In this document: positions 37,899 through 45,685 of the stretch, one piece after another
How the letters are laid out: every line of letters starts with the position of its first letter
How positions within the stretch are numbered: position 1 is the stretch's first letter
Translations under genes and position numbers: made by a program
From: Mycetocola sp.
GTDB taxonomy: Bacteria; Actinomycetota; Actinomycetes; Actinomycetales; Microbacteriaceae
Assembly: GCF_025464835.1 (NCBI RefSeq)
Contig: NZ_JAODMP010000070.1
Location: 1 to 61,049, forward strand
Length of the DNA stretch: 61,049 nt
Direction of reading: 5' to 3'
The notes under the pieces: model-generated
Databases searched by the model: none
Told to the model about the DNA's origin: nothing
The model's input: only the letters and a program-made list of their open reading frames with translations

Positions 37899-37913
37899 CG
37901 AAAGGATCCGCCA

Positions 37914-38237
37914 GTGAACCCCGCCGTTCTCTTCACCGCAGCCACGACGAGCTACCTCGCGAACTGCGCCCTCGGTGCGGCGGTCGCCACCGGCACCCTT
38001 CACACGGGGCGCGCGCACTGGGTCCACCATGCGCTGTACATCTCGACGACGAGTCTCGCGGCGGCCGCGGCAACCTCGCTGTTCTGGAGCCGCAACCGCG
38101 CAGGGCTGCTGCTGCTTCCCGCCGCTGTACCCCTCGTGATGATCCCGGCGATCAGTTCGCACTCACGGCGGCACATCGTCACAGCGCTGGCCGCAGCACC
38201 GTTCTTCGTGGCGAGTCTCGTCAAAGCCTGGAGGTAA
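37914..38237 (+). CDS. Small integral membrane protein, function unknown
   Basis: A 107-aa protein with three hydrophobic segments (residues 8-30, 42-60 and 62-82) and a basic C-terminus; no motif recognised. GTG start 15 nt after the DUF4190 gene, with GAAAGGA upstream, so probably in one transcript with it and the nitroreductase that begins 4 nt after its stop. Confidence 0.7.
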   Translation: MNPAVLFTAATTSYLANCALGAAVATGTLHTGRAHWVHHALYISTTSLAAAAATSLFWSRNRAGLLLLPAAVPLVMIPAISSHSRRHIVTALAAAPFFVASLVKAWR

Positions 38238-38241
38238 ACGC

Positions 38242-39057
38242 ATGGAATTTGTCGACGTCGTTCGCCGGCGGAAAACCACAAACGGTCCGTTCCTGCCTGA
38301 CCCGGTCCGGGAGGAACACCAACGGCTCCTGATGGAACTCGCAGGGCGGGCGCCCTCCCAGCTCAACAGCCAGCCCTGGCGATTCGTGATCGTCGAAGAC
38401 CGGTCGACGATCGAGCAGATCGCCACGATCAGCGGTGAGAGCATGACCGAGGCGATGTCGAACGGCACGTTCTTCGAGCGCTATAAACCGTACTTCCGGT
38501 TCAGCGCCGAGGAGATGGCCACGCGGAGGGACGGGATGCTCTTTGACCGGCTCCCAGCGGCTCTGCGGCCGTTCACGAGCCAGGTCTTCACCGCACGCGG
38601 GCAGAAACTGATGAACACTATGCGGGTTCCGCAGAAACTGGGCGAGGAGAACCGCCGCCTCGTCGCCGGCTCCCCGATGCTGCTCGGGGTGATGCTCGAC
38701 CGGGCCGAGTACCGGCCGGGGGAGCTGTCATCGTTCTACTCGGTCTTCAGCATGGGTGCAGCCATGGAGAACGTCTGGCTCGCGACCGTGGAACTGGGCA
38801 TGGGCATCCAGTTCGTGTCCTTCCCGATGGAAGTCCCTGGCAATTGGGCGAAGATCGAGAGCCTCCTGCAGGTGCCGGACGAACTGGAGCTCATGGCGGT
38901 GTACCGGCTCGGCTACCTGCCAGAGGAGCAACGCCGGCCGGCCATCGACTGGTCGAGCCACGAGCGGAAGCTGCCGTCGCAGTATGTCTTCCGCGGGACA
39001 TGCGCAACGCCCCAGGCCGGATGGGATGAACCCGCCGAAGCGGGCGAGAAGGCCTGA
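38242..39057 (+). CDS. Nitroreductase-family protein
   Basis: A 271-aa FMN-dependent oxidoreductase-like protein. The N-terminus [17 protein letters not shown] and [19 protein letters not shown] match the Ser/Arg and N-P-W blocks that bind FMN phosphate; [21 protein letters not shown] is the dimer helix. Longer than the usual 190-220 aa through an insert around residues 70-140. Substrate cannot be predicted. Converges on the SRPBCC gene. Confidence 0.8.
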   Translation: MEFVDVVRRRKTTNGPFLPDPVREEHQRLLMELAGRAPSQLNSQPWRFVIVEDRSTIEQIATISGESMTEAMSNGTFFERYKPYFRFSAEEMATRRDGMLFDRLPAALRPFTSQVFTARGQKLMNTMRVPQKLGEENRRLVAGSPMLLGVMLDRAEYRPGELSSFYSVFSMGAAMENVWLATVELGMGIQFVSFPMEVPGNWAKIESLLQVPDELELMAVYRLGYLPEEQRRPAIDWSSHERKLPSQYVFRGTCATPQAGWDEPAEAGEKA

Positions 39058-39071
39058 GGCGTCGCGGGGGT

Positions 39072-39545
39072 CTAGCGTCCTGTGGCGTCTGGTTCACGGT
39101 CGACCGTGCCGCGCCAGGCGCCGGTTTCGAAACCGTTCGACTCGATCAGTTCCTTGAACTTCTTGAGGTCCCTGCCGATCTGGATGTCGTCGACCTGCAG
39201 GAGTGCGCCCGCCTTCTCGACGATGCCCTGAGGAGTCCAGTCGAGCTGAACGGAAATGCGGGTCTCTGCATCACTCAGGCGGTGGAATGTGACGACCCCG
39301 GCGTGGACTTCCCCGCCGGTGCTTTTCCACGCGATCCGCTCATCCGGGTGCTGCTCAGTGATCTCCGCATCGAACTCACGGGTGACCCCGGCGATCGAGA
39401 CCTTCCAGTGCGTCAGGGTGTCCGTCCTCTGAACGACTTCGTCCACCCCGCTGAGGAACTGCGGGAACGACTCGAACTGGGTCCACTGGTTGTACGCAGT
39501 GGAAATGGGCACGGAGACGTCGATATCCGACTTGACAGTTGCCAT
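39072..39545 (-). CDS. SRPBCC-family (polyketide cyclase/dehydrase-like) protein
   Basis: A 157-aa START-like fold protein: SDIDVSVPISTAYNQWTQFESFPQFL at the start, then EITEQHPDERIAWKS and VTFHRLSDAETRISVQLDW. Such proteins bind hydrophobic ligands in a helix-grip pocket; the ligand is unknown. Minus strand, 109 nt after the methyltransferase gene in the same direction. A TTGACA at 39640-39635 on the minus strand could be a -35, but no good -10 follows. Confidence 0.75.
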   Translation of the reverse strand: MATVKSDIDVSVPISTAYNQWTQFESFPQFLSGVDEVVQRTDTLTHWKVSIAGVTREFDAEITEQHPDERIAWKSTGGEVHAGVVTFHRLSDAETRISVQLDWTPQGIVEKAGALLQVDDIQIGRDLKKFKELIESNGFETGAWRGTVDREPDATGR

Positions 39546-39654
39546 GGGGCATCCTTCTCTCTTCTCGGTGAGTCTTCAGGACACCACGTCGGCCCTCTCG
39601 GTGTCGAGGGGTTGCGACTCGCCGTCCGCACGTGTCAAGCCAGGAGGATGCCGG

Positions 39655-40842
39655 TCAGAGGCGTTCGCAGAGCAGCGCGGCATGCTTCCCGGCCACCCGC
39701 GTCAGAATGAGGGTGGCGCTGTTCGTGCCCTTGAGGTTCATCCGGGTGCGGAAGGCGGCGGGGTCGATGTCTGCGCCACGTTTCTTCACTTCAAGCGTGC
39801 CGATCCCGCGCGCGCGCAGTTCCCGTTTGAGAGTGCGTTCATCGAGCGGGAAACGCTCGAGCACCCGGAACCCGCTCGCGAACGGGCTTGTCGCTGCCTC
39901 GTTCCCGGTGAGGTAGGCGATCCCGTCGCTGAGCATGCCCGCGCCAAGCGCCCTGGCGACGTCGCCGATGAGGCGGGCGCGGATGACGGCTCCGTCTGGT
40001 TCCCAGAGGAACTCGCCGAGCGGCGCGACGTCGACATCCTCACTGTCGGCCCCCGCGTGAAGTTCGTGGCTTCCGTCGCTGTCCAGGACGAGGGCGGACC
40101 GGCGGATGCCATCGCGGGCGAGCGCGCCGAACCACAGGCCGAGTTCCACAACGTGGGAGTCGACACTGACCCACTGCGCTTCGGCATCGTCCGGGAGAAG
40201 GGACCGGTCGAATCCCGGCCCGAGCTTCACTCCGGTCGGCCTGGAGGCGGCGGACGCGAAGACGAAGTCCAAAGACGGCGTGTAGTCAGAGGGCTGGGTC
40301 AGCCTGGCGGTATTCGAATGCCCGGCCGTGCGCCTCGCCGGGTCGAAATACAACGCGTCGAACCGGTCGAGGTTCACGTCCTCGGCGGAGGCATGCTCCA
40401 CCCTGGCTGACTCGAACGGCGCGAGGTTGTAACTGGCCACGGTCGCCGTCACCTCGTCGACGTCGACAGCGGTCACCTCGAGATCAAGGGCGGCGAGTGC
40501 CATGGCGTCTCCGCCGATACCGCAGCCCAGATCGGCGACGCGCGTCAAACCGGCTGCGCCGAACCGCCCCGAGTGCATGGCGGCGACCCTGAGCCGTGTG
40601 GCCTGCTCGAGTCCGGCTTCGGTGAACAGCATCCGTGAAGCGAAAGTGCCGAACTTCGACTGCGCCTTGATCCGCAACCTGGCCTGGGTCAGCACTGTGG
40701 CCACGAGGGTGGGGGAGTGGCCGGCCGCGCGCAACCGCGTCACGGTAGCGACCACGTCCCCACCGGCATCCGCTCCTGCCACCTCGTCGAGCAGGGTCAG
40801 GCCCTCCGGCGTCAGCAATTCGACAAGCTCGGCTCTTTCCAT
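39655..40842 (-). CDS. Class I SAM-dependent methyltransferase with THUMP-like domain
   Basis: A 395-aa protein. The SAM-binding loop is VADLGCGIGGDAMALAAL, followed by VTAVDVDEVTA and DALYFDPARR, which resembles an acidic loop plus a DPxR variant of the DPPY motif of RNA/DNA N-methyltransferases. The N-terminal region (LTPEGLTLLDEVA) is helical and the C-terminus (LRARGIGTLEVKKRGADIDPA, FRTRMNLKGTNSATLILTRV) matches the THUMP-like extension of actinobacterial members. The substrate is probably RNA. ATG at 40842 has leaderless spacing. Confidence 0.82.
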   Translation of the reverse strand: MERAELVELLTPEGLTLLDEVAGADAGGDVVATVTRLRAAGHSPTLVATVLTQARLRIKAQSKFGTFASRMLFTEAGLEQATRLRVAAMHSGRFGAAGLTRVADLGCGIGGDAMALAALDLEVTAVDVDEVTATVASYNLAPFESARVEHASAEDVNLDRFDALYFDPARRTAGHSNTARLTQPSDYTPSLDFVFASAASRPTGVKLGPGFDRSLLPDDAEAQWVSVDSHVVELGLWFGALARDGIRRSALVLDSDGSHELHAGADSEDVDVAPLGEFLWEPDGAVIRARLIGDVARALGAGMLSDGIAYLTGNEAATSPFASGFRVLERFPLDERTLKRELRARGIGTLEVKKRGADIDPAAFRTRMNLKGTNSATLILTRVAGKHAALLCERL

Positions 40843-40848
40843 CCCGCA

Positions 40849-40854
40849 AACCTA
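40849..40854 (-). promoter_or_regulatory. -10 element, leaderless spacing, for the THUMP-like methyltransferase gene
   Basis: On the minus strand TAGGTT is followed by 6 nt and the ATG at 40842. Confidence 0.5.
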
Positions 40855-40884
40855 CCAACCGCAACGGAGGAATTCCGGCGGTCG

Positions 40885-40911
40885 TTGGCACTCACGTTGC
40901 GAGAGTGCCAA
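40885..40911 (+). promoter_or_regulatory. Distal CIRCE-like operator (HrcA site variant)
   Basis: TTGGCACTC-N9-GAGTGCCAA, a perfect inverted repeat differing from the CIRCE consensus (TTAGCACTC-N9-GAGTGCTAA) by one base in each arm. Its 9-nt spacer contains the -35 of the groES promoter. Confidence 0.8.
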
Positions 40912-40925
40912 CGGATCCCTAGACT
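40897..40925 (+). promoter_or_regulatory. groES promoter
   Basis: TTGCGA (40897-40902), 17-nt spacer, TAGACT (40920-40925). The -35 is inside the first CIRCE-like element and the -10 lies 4 nt before the second, so bound repressor would cover both. Confidence 0.75.
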
Positions 40926-40929
40926 GGCG

Positions 40930-40956
40930 TTAGCACTCTCGATGTGAGGGTGCTAA
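40930..40956 (+). promoter_or_regulatory. Proximal CIRCE operator (HrcA site)
   Basis: TTAGCACTC-N9-GGGTGCTAA matches the CIRCE consensus in 17 of 18 arm positions. It lies just downstream of the -10 and 32 nt before the groES GTG. Confidence 0.9.
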
Positions 40957-40988
40957 CTCATAGCTTTAGTTTCAGAAAGAGGTCAACC

Positions 40989-41285
40989 GTGTCGGTCTCC
41001 ATCAAGCCGCTCGAGGATCGCATCGTCATCAAGCAGGTCGATGCCGAGCAGACAACTGCTTCCGGTCTTGTTATCCCTGACACCGCCAAGGAGAAGCCCC
41101 AGGAGGGCGTCGTCGAAGCCGTCGGTCCCGGCCGCGTCGACGACAACGGCAACCGCGTTCCGCTCGATGTCGCCGTCGGCGACAAGGTCATCTACTCCAA
41201 GTACGGCGGAACCGAAGTGAAGTTCGACGGCCAGGACTACCTGGTCCTCTCGGCCCGCGACGTGCTCGCCGTGGTGGTTCGCTAA
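40989..41285 (+). CDS. groES: Co-chaperonin GroES
   Basis: A 98-aa protein with [13 protein letters not shown], the mobile loop [18 protein letters not shown] and [14 protein letters not shown]. It caps the GroEL chamber. GTG at 40989 is chosen since [11 protein letters not shown] is the family start and AAAGAGGT lies upstream. No groEL follows; the gene is monocistronic, closed by a perfect hairpin. Two CIRCE-type repeats upstream imply HrcA control. Confidence 0.97.
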   Translation: MSVSIKPLEDRIVIKQVDAEQTTASGLVIPDTAKEKPQEGVVEAVGPGRVDDNGNRVPLDVAVGDKVIYSKYGGTEVKFDGQDYLVLSARDVLAVVVR

Positions 41286-41300
41286 CACGCATCGCACTCG

Positions 41301-41338
41301 GACGAATCCCGGATGGCGGAAGCCATCCGGGATTCGTC
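41301..41338 (+). terminator. Terminator of groES
   Basis: A perfect 17-bp stem (41301-41317 with 41322-41338) with a GGAA tetraloop, 16 nt after the stop codon; no T tract. Confidence 0.85.
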
Positions 41339-41370
41339 GGTTAAGCGGCGGAATCGGGATCGGGCGCGAG

Positions 41371-41376
41371 TAGCAT
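41371..41376 (+). promoter_or_regulatory. -10 element, leaderless spacing, for rarD
   Basis: TAGCAT followed by 6 nt and ATG at 41383. Confidence 0.5.
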
Positions 41377-41382
41377 CGAGGG

Positions 41383-42381
41383 ATGCCCTCCGCGTCCGAT
41401 CCCGCCGATATCGACGTCGTCGCCGGCGGAACGGTCGCCAGCCCGGCCGGCGGGCCCCAGGACCGGCTGAACCGCTCAGGCCTCGCCTCCGCGGTGACCG
41501 CCTACGTCCTCTGGGGTACGCTGCCGCTCTACTTCCTTCTGCTCGCGCCGACAGGGCCGTTCGAGCTCGTCGCCGTCCGGGTGATCTTCTCCCTCATCTT
41601 TTGCGCACTGCTGCTTGGCGTGACGAGGACCTGGAAACCGTTCGCGAAACTGCTCGTCACGCCGAGAATCAGCCTCACGATGGCGCTCGCCGGAGCACTC
41701 ATCTTCGTCAACTGGCAGACCTACGTCTACGGCGTCCTCAGCGGCCAGGTGGTCGAGGCCTCGCTGGGCTATTTCATCAACCCGATCGTCACGGTGTTCC
41801 TCGGGGTGTTCGTTCTCCGCGAACGTTTACGGCTCATCCAGTGGATCTCCGTCGGAATCAGCATTCTCGCCGTGCTCGTCCTGGCGGTCGGCGACAGCGG
41901 GGTCCCATGGATCGCCCTGACCCTCGCCTTTTCGTTCGGCCTGTACGGCTACATCAAGAAACGCGTCGGACCGAGGGTGGATGCCATCGCCGGCCTCACA
42001 CTGGAGACCACCTGGCTGCTTCCTGTCGCGGTTGTCCAGCTTCTCGTCGTCGGGGTGAGCAGCGGGCTGACGATCGGGACGGTGAGCCCGGCGCACACGG
42101 CCCTTCTCGCCGGCACCGGCGTCATCACCGCCGTTCCGCTCCTCTTCTTCGCCGCCGCCGCGCGTCGGCTGCCGCTCGTCTGGATGGGATTCATCCAGTT
42201 CTTCGCCCCGGTGATCCAGTTCCTGGTTGGAGTGCTCGTCCTCCATGAGGAGATGCCCCTCGAACGGTGGATCGGCTTCGGGCTGGTCTGGATCGCGCTC
42301 ATCGTCCTCACCGTCGACATGGCGGTCGGTGCGCGCCGATCGGTGCTCCAGCGCAACAAAACGTCCGAAACACGCCTCTGA
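41383..42381 (+). CDS. rarD: EamA-family transporter RarD
   Basis: A 332-aa protein with about ten membrane helices. After a 30-residue polar N-terminus comes GLASAVTAYVLWGTLPLYF, then LINWQTYVYGV-like and VVEASLGYFINPIVTVFLGVFVLRERL, the RarD signature in the drug/metabolite superfamily. E. coli RarD was named for chloramphenicol resistance, but its natural substrate is unsettled. Start at ATG with a TAGCAT box 6 nt upstream. It precedes the amino acid uptake locus. Confidence 0.85.
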   Translation: MPSASDPADIDVVAGGTVASPAGGPQDRLNRSGLASAVTAYVLWGTLPLYFLLLAPTGPFELVAVRVIFSLIFCALLLGVTRTWKPFAKLLVTPRISLTMALAGALIFVNWQTYVYGVLSGQVVEASLGYFINPIVTVFLGVFVLRERLRLIQWISVGISILAVLVLAVGDSGVPWIALTLAFSFGLYGYIKKRVGPRVDAIAGLTLETTWLLPVAVVQLLVVGVSSGLTIGTVSPAHTALLAGTGVITAVPLLFFAAAARRLPLVWMGFIQFFAPVIQFLVGVLVLHEEMPLERWIGFGLVWIALIVLTVDMAVGARRSVLQRNKTSETRL

Positions 42382-42420
42382 CCGCGTGAAAGCGGCACGA
42401 ACTGTAACGATTGCGCCCGC

Positions 42421-42438
42421 CGTTACATGGATGTAACG
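42421..42438 (+). promoter_or_regulatory. Perfect palindromic operator upstream of the amino acid-binding protein gene
   Basis: CGTTACAT-GG-ATGTAACG is a perfect 8+8 inverted repeat; a third copy of TGTAACG lies at 42403-42409. The core GTTAC-N6-GTAAC resembles the half-site spacing described for the nitrogen regulator GlnR of actinomycetes. It ends 8 nt before the -35, an activator-like position. Confidence 0.6.
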
Positions 42439-42446
42439 ACTTTGTA

Positions 42447-42475
42447 TTGTTCCCTGACGATTGCTCGAATAGGTT
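42447..42475 (+). promoter_or_regulatory. Promoter of the amino acid-binding protein gene
   Basis: TTGTTC (42447-42452), 17-nt spacer, TAGGTT (42470-42475); transcript leader of roughly 50 nt to the ATG at 42530. Confidence 0.5.
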
Positions 42476-42529
42476 GGCACAACGACAGCACCTCAGCGCT
42501 GTCGATTGGACACGACAGCAAGGAGCAAC

Positions 42530-43813
42530 ATGGGCGTTTTCACCCGGGCTACGGCCTCCCGCTCACGCACCCGCACAGCCACGTTGAGTGGGCTTGCCTT
42601 CCTGGGAGCCGGCGCGCTGGTTCTCACCGGATGCTCAAGCCCCGGCGGTGGCGATGGCGGCAACAATGAGAAGCCGGCAGGCGACCTGACCCTGAAGGTG
42701 GGAACGCTCCTGCCGCAGACCGGACAGCTGGCATTCCTCGGCCCGCCCGAAGAAGCAGCTGTCGGACTTGCGGTCAAGGAGATCAACGACGCCGACCTTG
42801 GCATCACCGTGGATGTCACCTACGGCGACTCCGGCGACCCCGACAACAAGGCGTTCGCGACAACCGTCCCGAACCTTCTGGGTGAAGGCGTCTCCGCCAT
42901 CATCGGCGCCGCATCCAGCGGTGTGACGAAGCTCGTCATCGACGAGGTCACCGGGGCAGGCGTCATCCAGTTCTCTCCGGCGAACACCTCGGCCGATTTC
43001 ACCACATGGGACGACAACGGACTGTTCTGGCGAACGGCACCCAGCGACGTGCTCCAGGGTGAGGTTCTCGGCAACCTGATCGCTGAGGACGGCAACGAGA
43101 CCCTCGGCATCCTGTACCTCAACGACTCCTACGGAACCGGGCTTGCCGGCTTCGTCAAGGAGAACTTCGAGAACGCCGGCGGCGAGGTCGTCGAGGAAGT
43201 GTCATACAACGCTGGTGACACGACGTTCGACGCGCAGGTCAGCTCCTTGAAGGCTGCGAACCCGGATGCGATCGCCCTGATCGCGTTCGAGGAGACCAAG
43301 ACCATCGTTCCTGCGCTGTCCGGCTACCCCGTCGACAAGCTGTACTTCGTCGACGGAAACCTGTCGGACTACTCCGACACCTTCCCGCCTGGCACCCTGA
43401 CCGGCGCCAAGGGCACCCTGCCCGGGCTCGACACCGATGAACTCGGCGACTTCACCGATCGGCTGCAGGAGTTCTGGAAGGACGAGGGCAACGATGAACT
43501 GAAGGACTACAGCTACGCGGCTGAGTCATACGACGCTGTCGTGCTCCTCGCACTGGCAGCCCTCCAGGCCGGAGCCACCGAAGGCAAGGACATCGCCGCA
43601 GAGCTACAGAGTGTCTCCGGCGGTGTGAAGGATGAGAAGGGTGAGACGTGCACGAACTTCAAGGACTGCGCGACACTCATCAACGACGGCGAAGCCGTGA
43701 ACTACGACGGGTACTCCGGACCGATCACCTTCGATGAGAACGGTGACCCGACCGAGGCGACCATCGGTATCCACCAGTACAAGGAAGACAACACCTACGA
43801 GCGCATCAACTAG
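42530..43813 (+). CDS. Branched-chain amino acid ABC transporter substrate-binding lipoprotein
   Basis: A 427-aa type I periplasmic-binding-fold protein of the LivJ/LivK class. A lipobox LVLTGC sits near residue 36-41 after a signal peptide, followed by a Gly/Ser/Asn linker; KVGTLLPQTGQLAFLGPPEEA starts the mature fold, with GAASSGVTKLVIDEV and LYLNDSYGTGLAGF family blocks. ATG at 42530 is chosen over TTG at 42506 for its AAGGAG site. It lies opposite the livFGMH operon and ends at two terminators. Confidence 0.9.
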   Translation: MGVFTRATASRSRTRTATLSGLAFLGAGALVLTGCSSPGGGDGGNNEKPAGDLTLKVGTLLPQTGQLAFLGPPEEAAVGLAVKEINDADLGITVDVTYGDSGDPDNKAFATTVPNLLGEGVSAIIGAASSGVTKLVIDEVTGAGVIQFSPANTSADFTTWDDNGLFWRTAPSDVLQGEVLGNLIAEDGNETLGILYLNDSYGTGLAGFVKENFENAGGEVVEEVSYNAGDTTFDAQVSSLKAANPDAIALIAFEETKTIVPALSGYPVDKLYFVDGNLSDYSDTFPPGTLTGAKGTLPGLDTDELGDFTDRLQEFWKDEGNDELKDYSYAAESYDAVVLLALAALQAGATEGKDIAAELQSVSGGVKDEKGETCTNFKDCATLINDGEAVNYDGYSGPITFDENGDPTEATIGIHQYKEDNTYERIN

Positions 43814-43830
43814 AAGGCCGGGATAACCGG

Positions 43831-43865
43831 AACGGTGGCCGCGGGGAAACCCGCGGCCACCGTTT
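43831..43865 (+). terminator. Terminator of the substrate-binding protein gene
   Basis: A perfect 14-bp stem (43832-43845 with 43850-43863) and GAAA tetraloop, ending in TTT. Confidence 0.9.
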
Positions 43866-43889
43866 GGCTGGACAGCGCATCACTGCACG

Positions 43890-43922
43890 AAAAAGCCCCG
43901 CAGACGCCGTCTGCGGGGCTTT
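43890..43922. terminator. Second, bidirectional terminator between the convergent genes
   Basis: A perfect 14-bp stem (43892-43905 with 43909-43922) flanked by an A run and a T run, suited to the minus-strand liv operon and as a backup for the plus-strand gene. Confidence 0.85.
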
Positions 43923-43937
43923 CTCACGCAGGCCCGG

Positions 43938-44690
43938 TCACTCCTCGTTGTCCTGCCCCAGCGTGCCGAGGTAGAGGCCGATCACCTTCTCATCGTTGAG
44001 CAGTTCGCGGCCTGTGCCGGTGTAGGCATCCGTTCCCTGGTCGAGGACGTAGCCGCGGTCGCAGATCTGGAGGCACCGCCGTGCGTTCTGTTCGACCATG
44101 ATCGTCGTCACGCCGGCCTTGTTGATGTCAGAGACCCGGATGAACGCGTCGTCCTGACGCACGGGGGAGAGCCCGGCGCTCGGCTCGTCGAGAAGCAGGA
44201 CATGCGGATCCATCATCAGCGCGCGCGACATGGCGACCATCTGGCGTTCTCCGCCAGACAGTGATCCCGCGCGCTGCTTGAGCCGTTTGCCCAGTTCGGC
44301 GAAGATGCCGGTGACGAATTCGAGCCGTTCCGAGTAGATTTTCGGGTTCTGGAACAACCCCATCTGCAGGTTCTCTTCGATCGTCAGGCTCGGGAAGACG
44401 TTGTTCGTCTGCGGCACGAAGCCGACGCCACGCGCGACGAGCTTGTCCGCTTTGAGCCCGGTGATGTCCTCACCGTTCAGGCGGATTTCGCCTCCCCGCA
44501 CCCGAACCTGGCCGAAGATCGCCTTGAGCAGTGTCGACTTGCCTGCACCGTTCGGGCCGATGATCCCGATCAGCTCGCCTTTGGCGGCGACCAGGTTGGC
44601 CGAGTTGAGGATGTTGACGCCAGGAAGATACCCGGCCGTGAGGTTCTTGACCTCGACGACGGTCTCGGGCGCGAGCGTGGCGCTGGTCAC
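43938..44690 (-). CDS. livF: Branched-chain amino acid ABC transporter ATPase LivF
   Basis: A 250-aa ABC ATPase: Walker A IIGPNGAGKSTLLKAIFG, LivF-type FVPQTNNVFPSLTIEENL, signature LSGGERQMVAMSRALM and Walker B LLLDEPSAGLSP. It forms the heterodimer with LivG that powers the LivHM permease. The start overlaps the livG stop by ATGA. Last gene of the minus-strand operon. Confidence 0.95.
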   Translation of the reverse strand: MTSATLAPETVVEVKNLTAGYLPGVNILNSANLVAAKGELIGIIGPNGAGKSTLLKAIFGQVRVRGGEIRLNGEDITGLKADKLVARGVGFVPQTNNVFPSLTIEENLQMGLFQNPKIYSERLEFVTGIFAELGKRLKQRAGSLSGGERQMVAMSRALMMDPHVLLLDEPSAGLSPVRQDDAFIRVSDINKAGVTTIMVEQNARRCLQICDRGYVLDQGTDAYTGTGRELLNDEKVIGLYLGTLGQDNEE

Positions 44691-45685
44691 TTGGTGTCCT
44701 CCTCTTGGGTGTCCGTGTTGGTGTCTGCGATGTACGCCGACGAATCGGTCAGGCCCACCTCGGCCTCGATATCCGCGAGAAGGTCTTCGACCCCTGCCGT
44801 GTTCTCGCCGGAGACGCGACCGGTGACGACCCCGAGATCGACGTCCTGGTGGCTGCCGAGATAGGCGTCGATGACAGCAGCGTCCTGCATGACGCTTTCT
44901 GGGTCGCCCTCGGCGACGATCCGGCCTTCGGCCATCACGATGACCCAGTCGGCGATATGCCGAACCATGTGCATGTCGTGCTCGACGAAGAGCACGCTCA
45001 TGCCCTCCTTCTTGAGGTTCAGGATGTGATCAAGCAGTGACTGGGTCAGAGCCGGGTTCACGCCAGCCATCGGCTCGTCGAGCATGACGAGCTTCGGCGA
45101 ACTCATGAGCGCCCTCGCCATCTCCAGAAGCTTTCGCTGGCCGCCGGAAAGGCTCGCAGCGAAGTCATCCTTCTTCGTGTCGAGCTTGAACCGCGCGAGG
45201 ATCTCCATGGCGCGTTCCTCGATCTCCCCTTCCTGCTTTCGCCAGAGCGGTTTGATCAGGCTGGCGAACATGTTCTCGCCGGTCTGCTTCTGCGCCCCGA
45301 GTTTCATGTTCTCGAGCACGGTCAGCAGGCCGAGTGCCTTGGTCAGCTGGAAGGTACGAACCTGGCCCATCCGAGCCACCTTGAACGCGGGGACGCCGTT
45401 GAGGCGCGTGCCGTCGAAGGTCCACGTTCCCGTGTCCGGTTTGTCGAAACCGGTCAGCAGGTTGAACAGGGTCGTCTTGCCTGCGCCGTTCGGCCCGATG
45501 AGCGCGGTGATCGCGCCCCTCGGGATTTCGACGTGCTCAACGTCGACGGCTTTGAGCCCGCCGAAGGTCCGCGTCACGTTGTCGGCGATGATGATCGGGT
45601 CGACCTTGGCAACGCCGGGAACAGCCTCGCCGATGTGCAGCCCTGTGGTCTTGACGGGGGAGTGCGCTCCGCTATTGCTTGACAA
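44687..45685 (-). CDS. livG: Branched-chain amino acid ABC transporter ATPase LivG, with acidic C-terminal tail
   Basis: A 332-aa ABC ATPase: Walker A ALIGPNGAGKTTLFN, LRN-type switch region VRTFQLTKALGLLTVLENM, signature LSGGQRKLLEMARALM, Walker B KLVMLDEPMAGVNP. The normal LivG end (IDAYLGSH) is at about residue 277; a 55-residue acidic low-complexity tail follows, unusual for the family. Start is TTG at 45685, 7 nt after AGGAG, overlapping livM by 14 nt. Confidence 0.93.
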   Translation of the reverse strand: MSSNSGAHSPVKTTGLHIGEAVPGVAKVDPIIIADNVTRTFGGLKAVDVEHVEIPRGAITALIGPNGAGKTTLFNLLTGFDKPDTGTWTFDGTRLNGVPAFKVARMGQVRTFQLTKALGLLTVLENMKLGAQKQTGENMFASLIKPLWRKQEGEIEERAMEILARFKLDTKKDDFAASLSGGQRKLLEMARALMSSPKLVMLDEPMAGVNPALTQSLLDHILNLKKEGMSVLFVEHDMHMVRHIADWVIVMAEGRIVAEGDPESVMQDAAVIDAYLGSHQDVDLGVVTGRVSGENTAGVEDLLADIEAEVGLTDSSAYIADTNTDTQEEDTK

